A stretch of 5,275 bases of DNA, taken from assembly GCA_020444765.1 (NCBI GenBank), contig JAGRHW010000260.1, positions 1-5,275 of the forward strand, in the 5' to 3' direction. The position numbers and the translations under genes are program-made. The notes under the pieces are model-generated. The model had not been told where the DNA came from. It was given only the letters and a program-made list of their open reading frames with translations, and did no database searches. Source of the DNA: Gammaproteobacteria bacterium (GTDB lineage: Bacteria; Pseudomonadota; Gammaproteobacteria; Granulosicoccales; Granulosicoccaceae). How positions within the stretch are numbered: the first letter of the stretch is position 1; every line of letters begins with the position of its first letter. Shown here one piece after another: positions 5,275-5,275 of this stretch.

Positions 5275-5275
5275 C

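Overview
The window looks like ordinary chromosomal DNA from a Gram-negative proteobacterium, most likely a gammaproteobacterium of moderately high GC content. The pointers are a lipoprotein signal with Ser after the lipidated Cys, a complete TRAP transporter operon, a YpeA-type acetyltransferase, and a TGGGGTCAGGTC motif that I associate from memory with dispersed repeats in such genomes. No rRNA, tRNA, CRISPR array, complete insertion sequence or phage gene is visible.

Layout. (1) Positions 1-113, minus strand: the first 37 codons of a YpeA-like GNAT acetyltransferase, starting at TTG and running off the left edge. (2) 114-346: a divergent intergenic region with a possible sigma70 promoter, T tracts and a 7-bp inverted repeat. 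(3) 347-2119, plus strand: a 590-residue secreted lipoprotein of the Cthe_2159 carbohydrate-binding family (parallel beta-helix with about 22-residue rungs). (4) 2120-2150: a 31-bp convergent gap. (5) 5057 down to 2151, minus strand: a three-gene TRAP transporter operon in the order dctP (periplasmic binding protein), dctQ (small membrane subunit), dctM (large membrane subunit). A strong hairpin lies between dctP and dctQ, and dctQ and dctM overlap as TGATG. (6) 5058-5275: the operon leader with a 24-bp operator-like inverted repeat, the TGGGGTCAGGTC motif, and a possible 3' end of an unidentified minus-strand gene entering from the right edge.

How the genes work together. DctP should capture a carboxylate-type solute in the periplasm and pass it to the DctQ-DctM membrane complex, which imports it with an ion gradient, normally Na+. 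The hairpin after dctP would allow more binding protein than membrane subunits to be made. The substrate cannot be read from the sequence. The beta-helix lipoprotein is transcribed convergently and has no evident functional link to the transporter; it probably sits on the cell envelope and binds acidic or beta-linked polysaccharide with calcium. I do not see a clearly new biological system. The items most worth a second look are the beta-helix lipoprotein, the dctP-dctQ hairpin, and the operator-like palindrome upstream of dctP.
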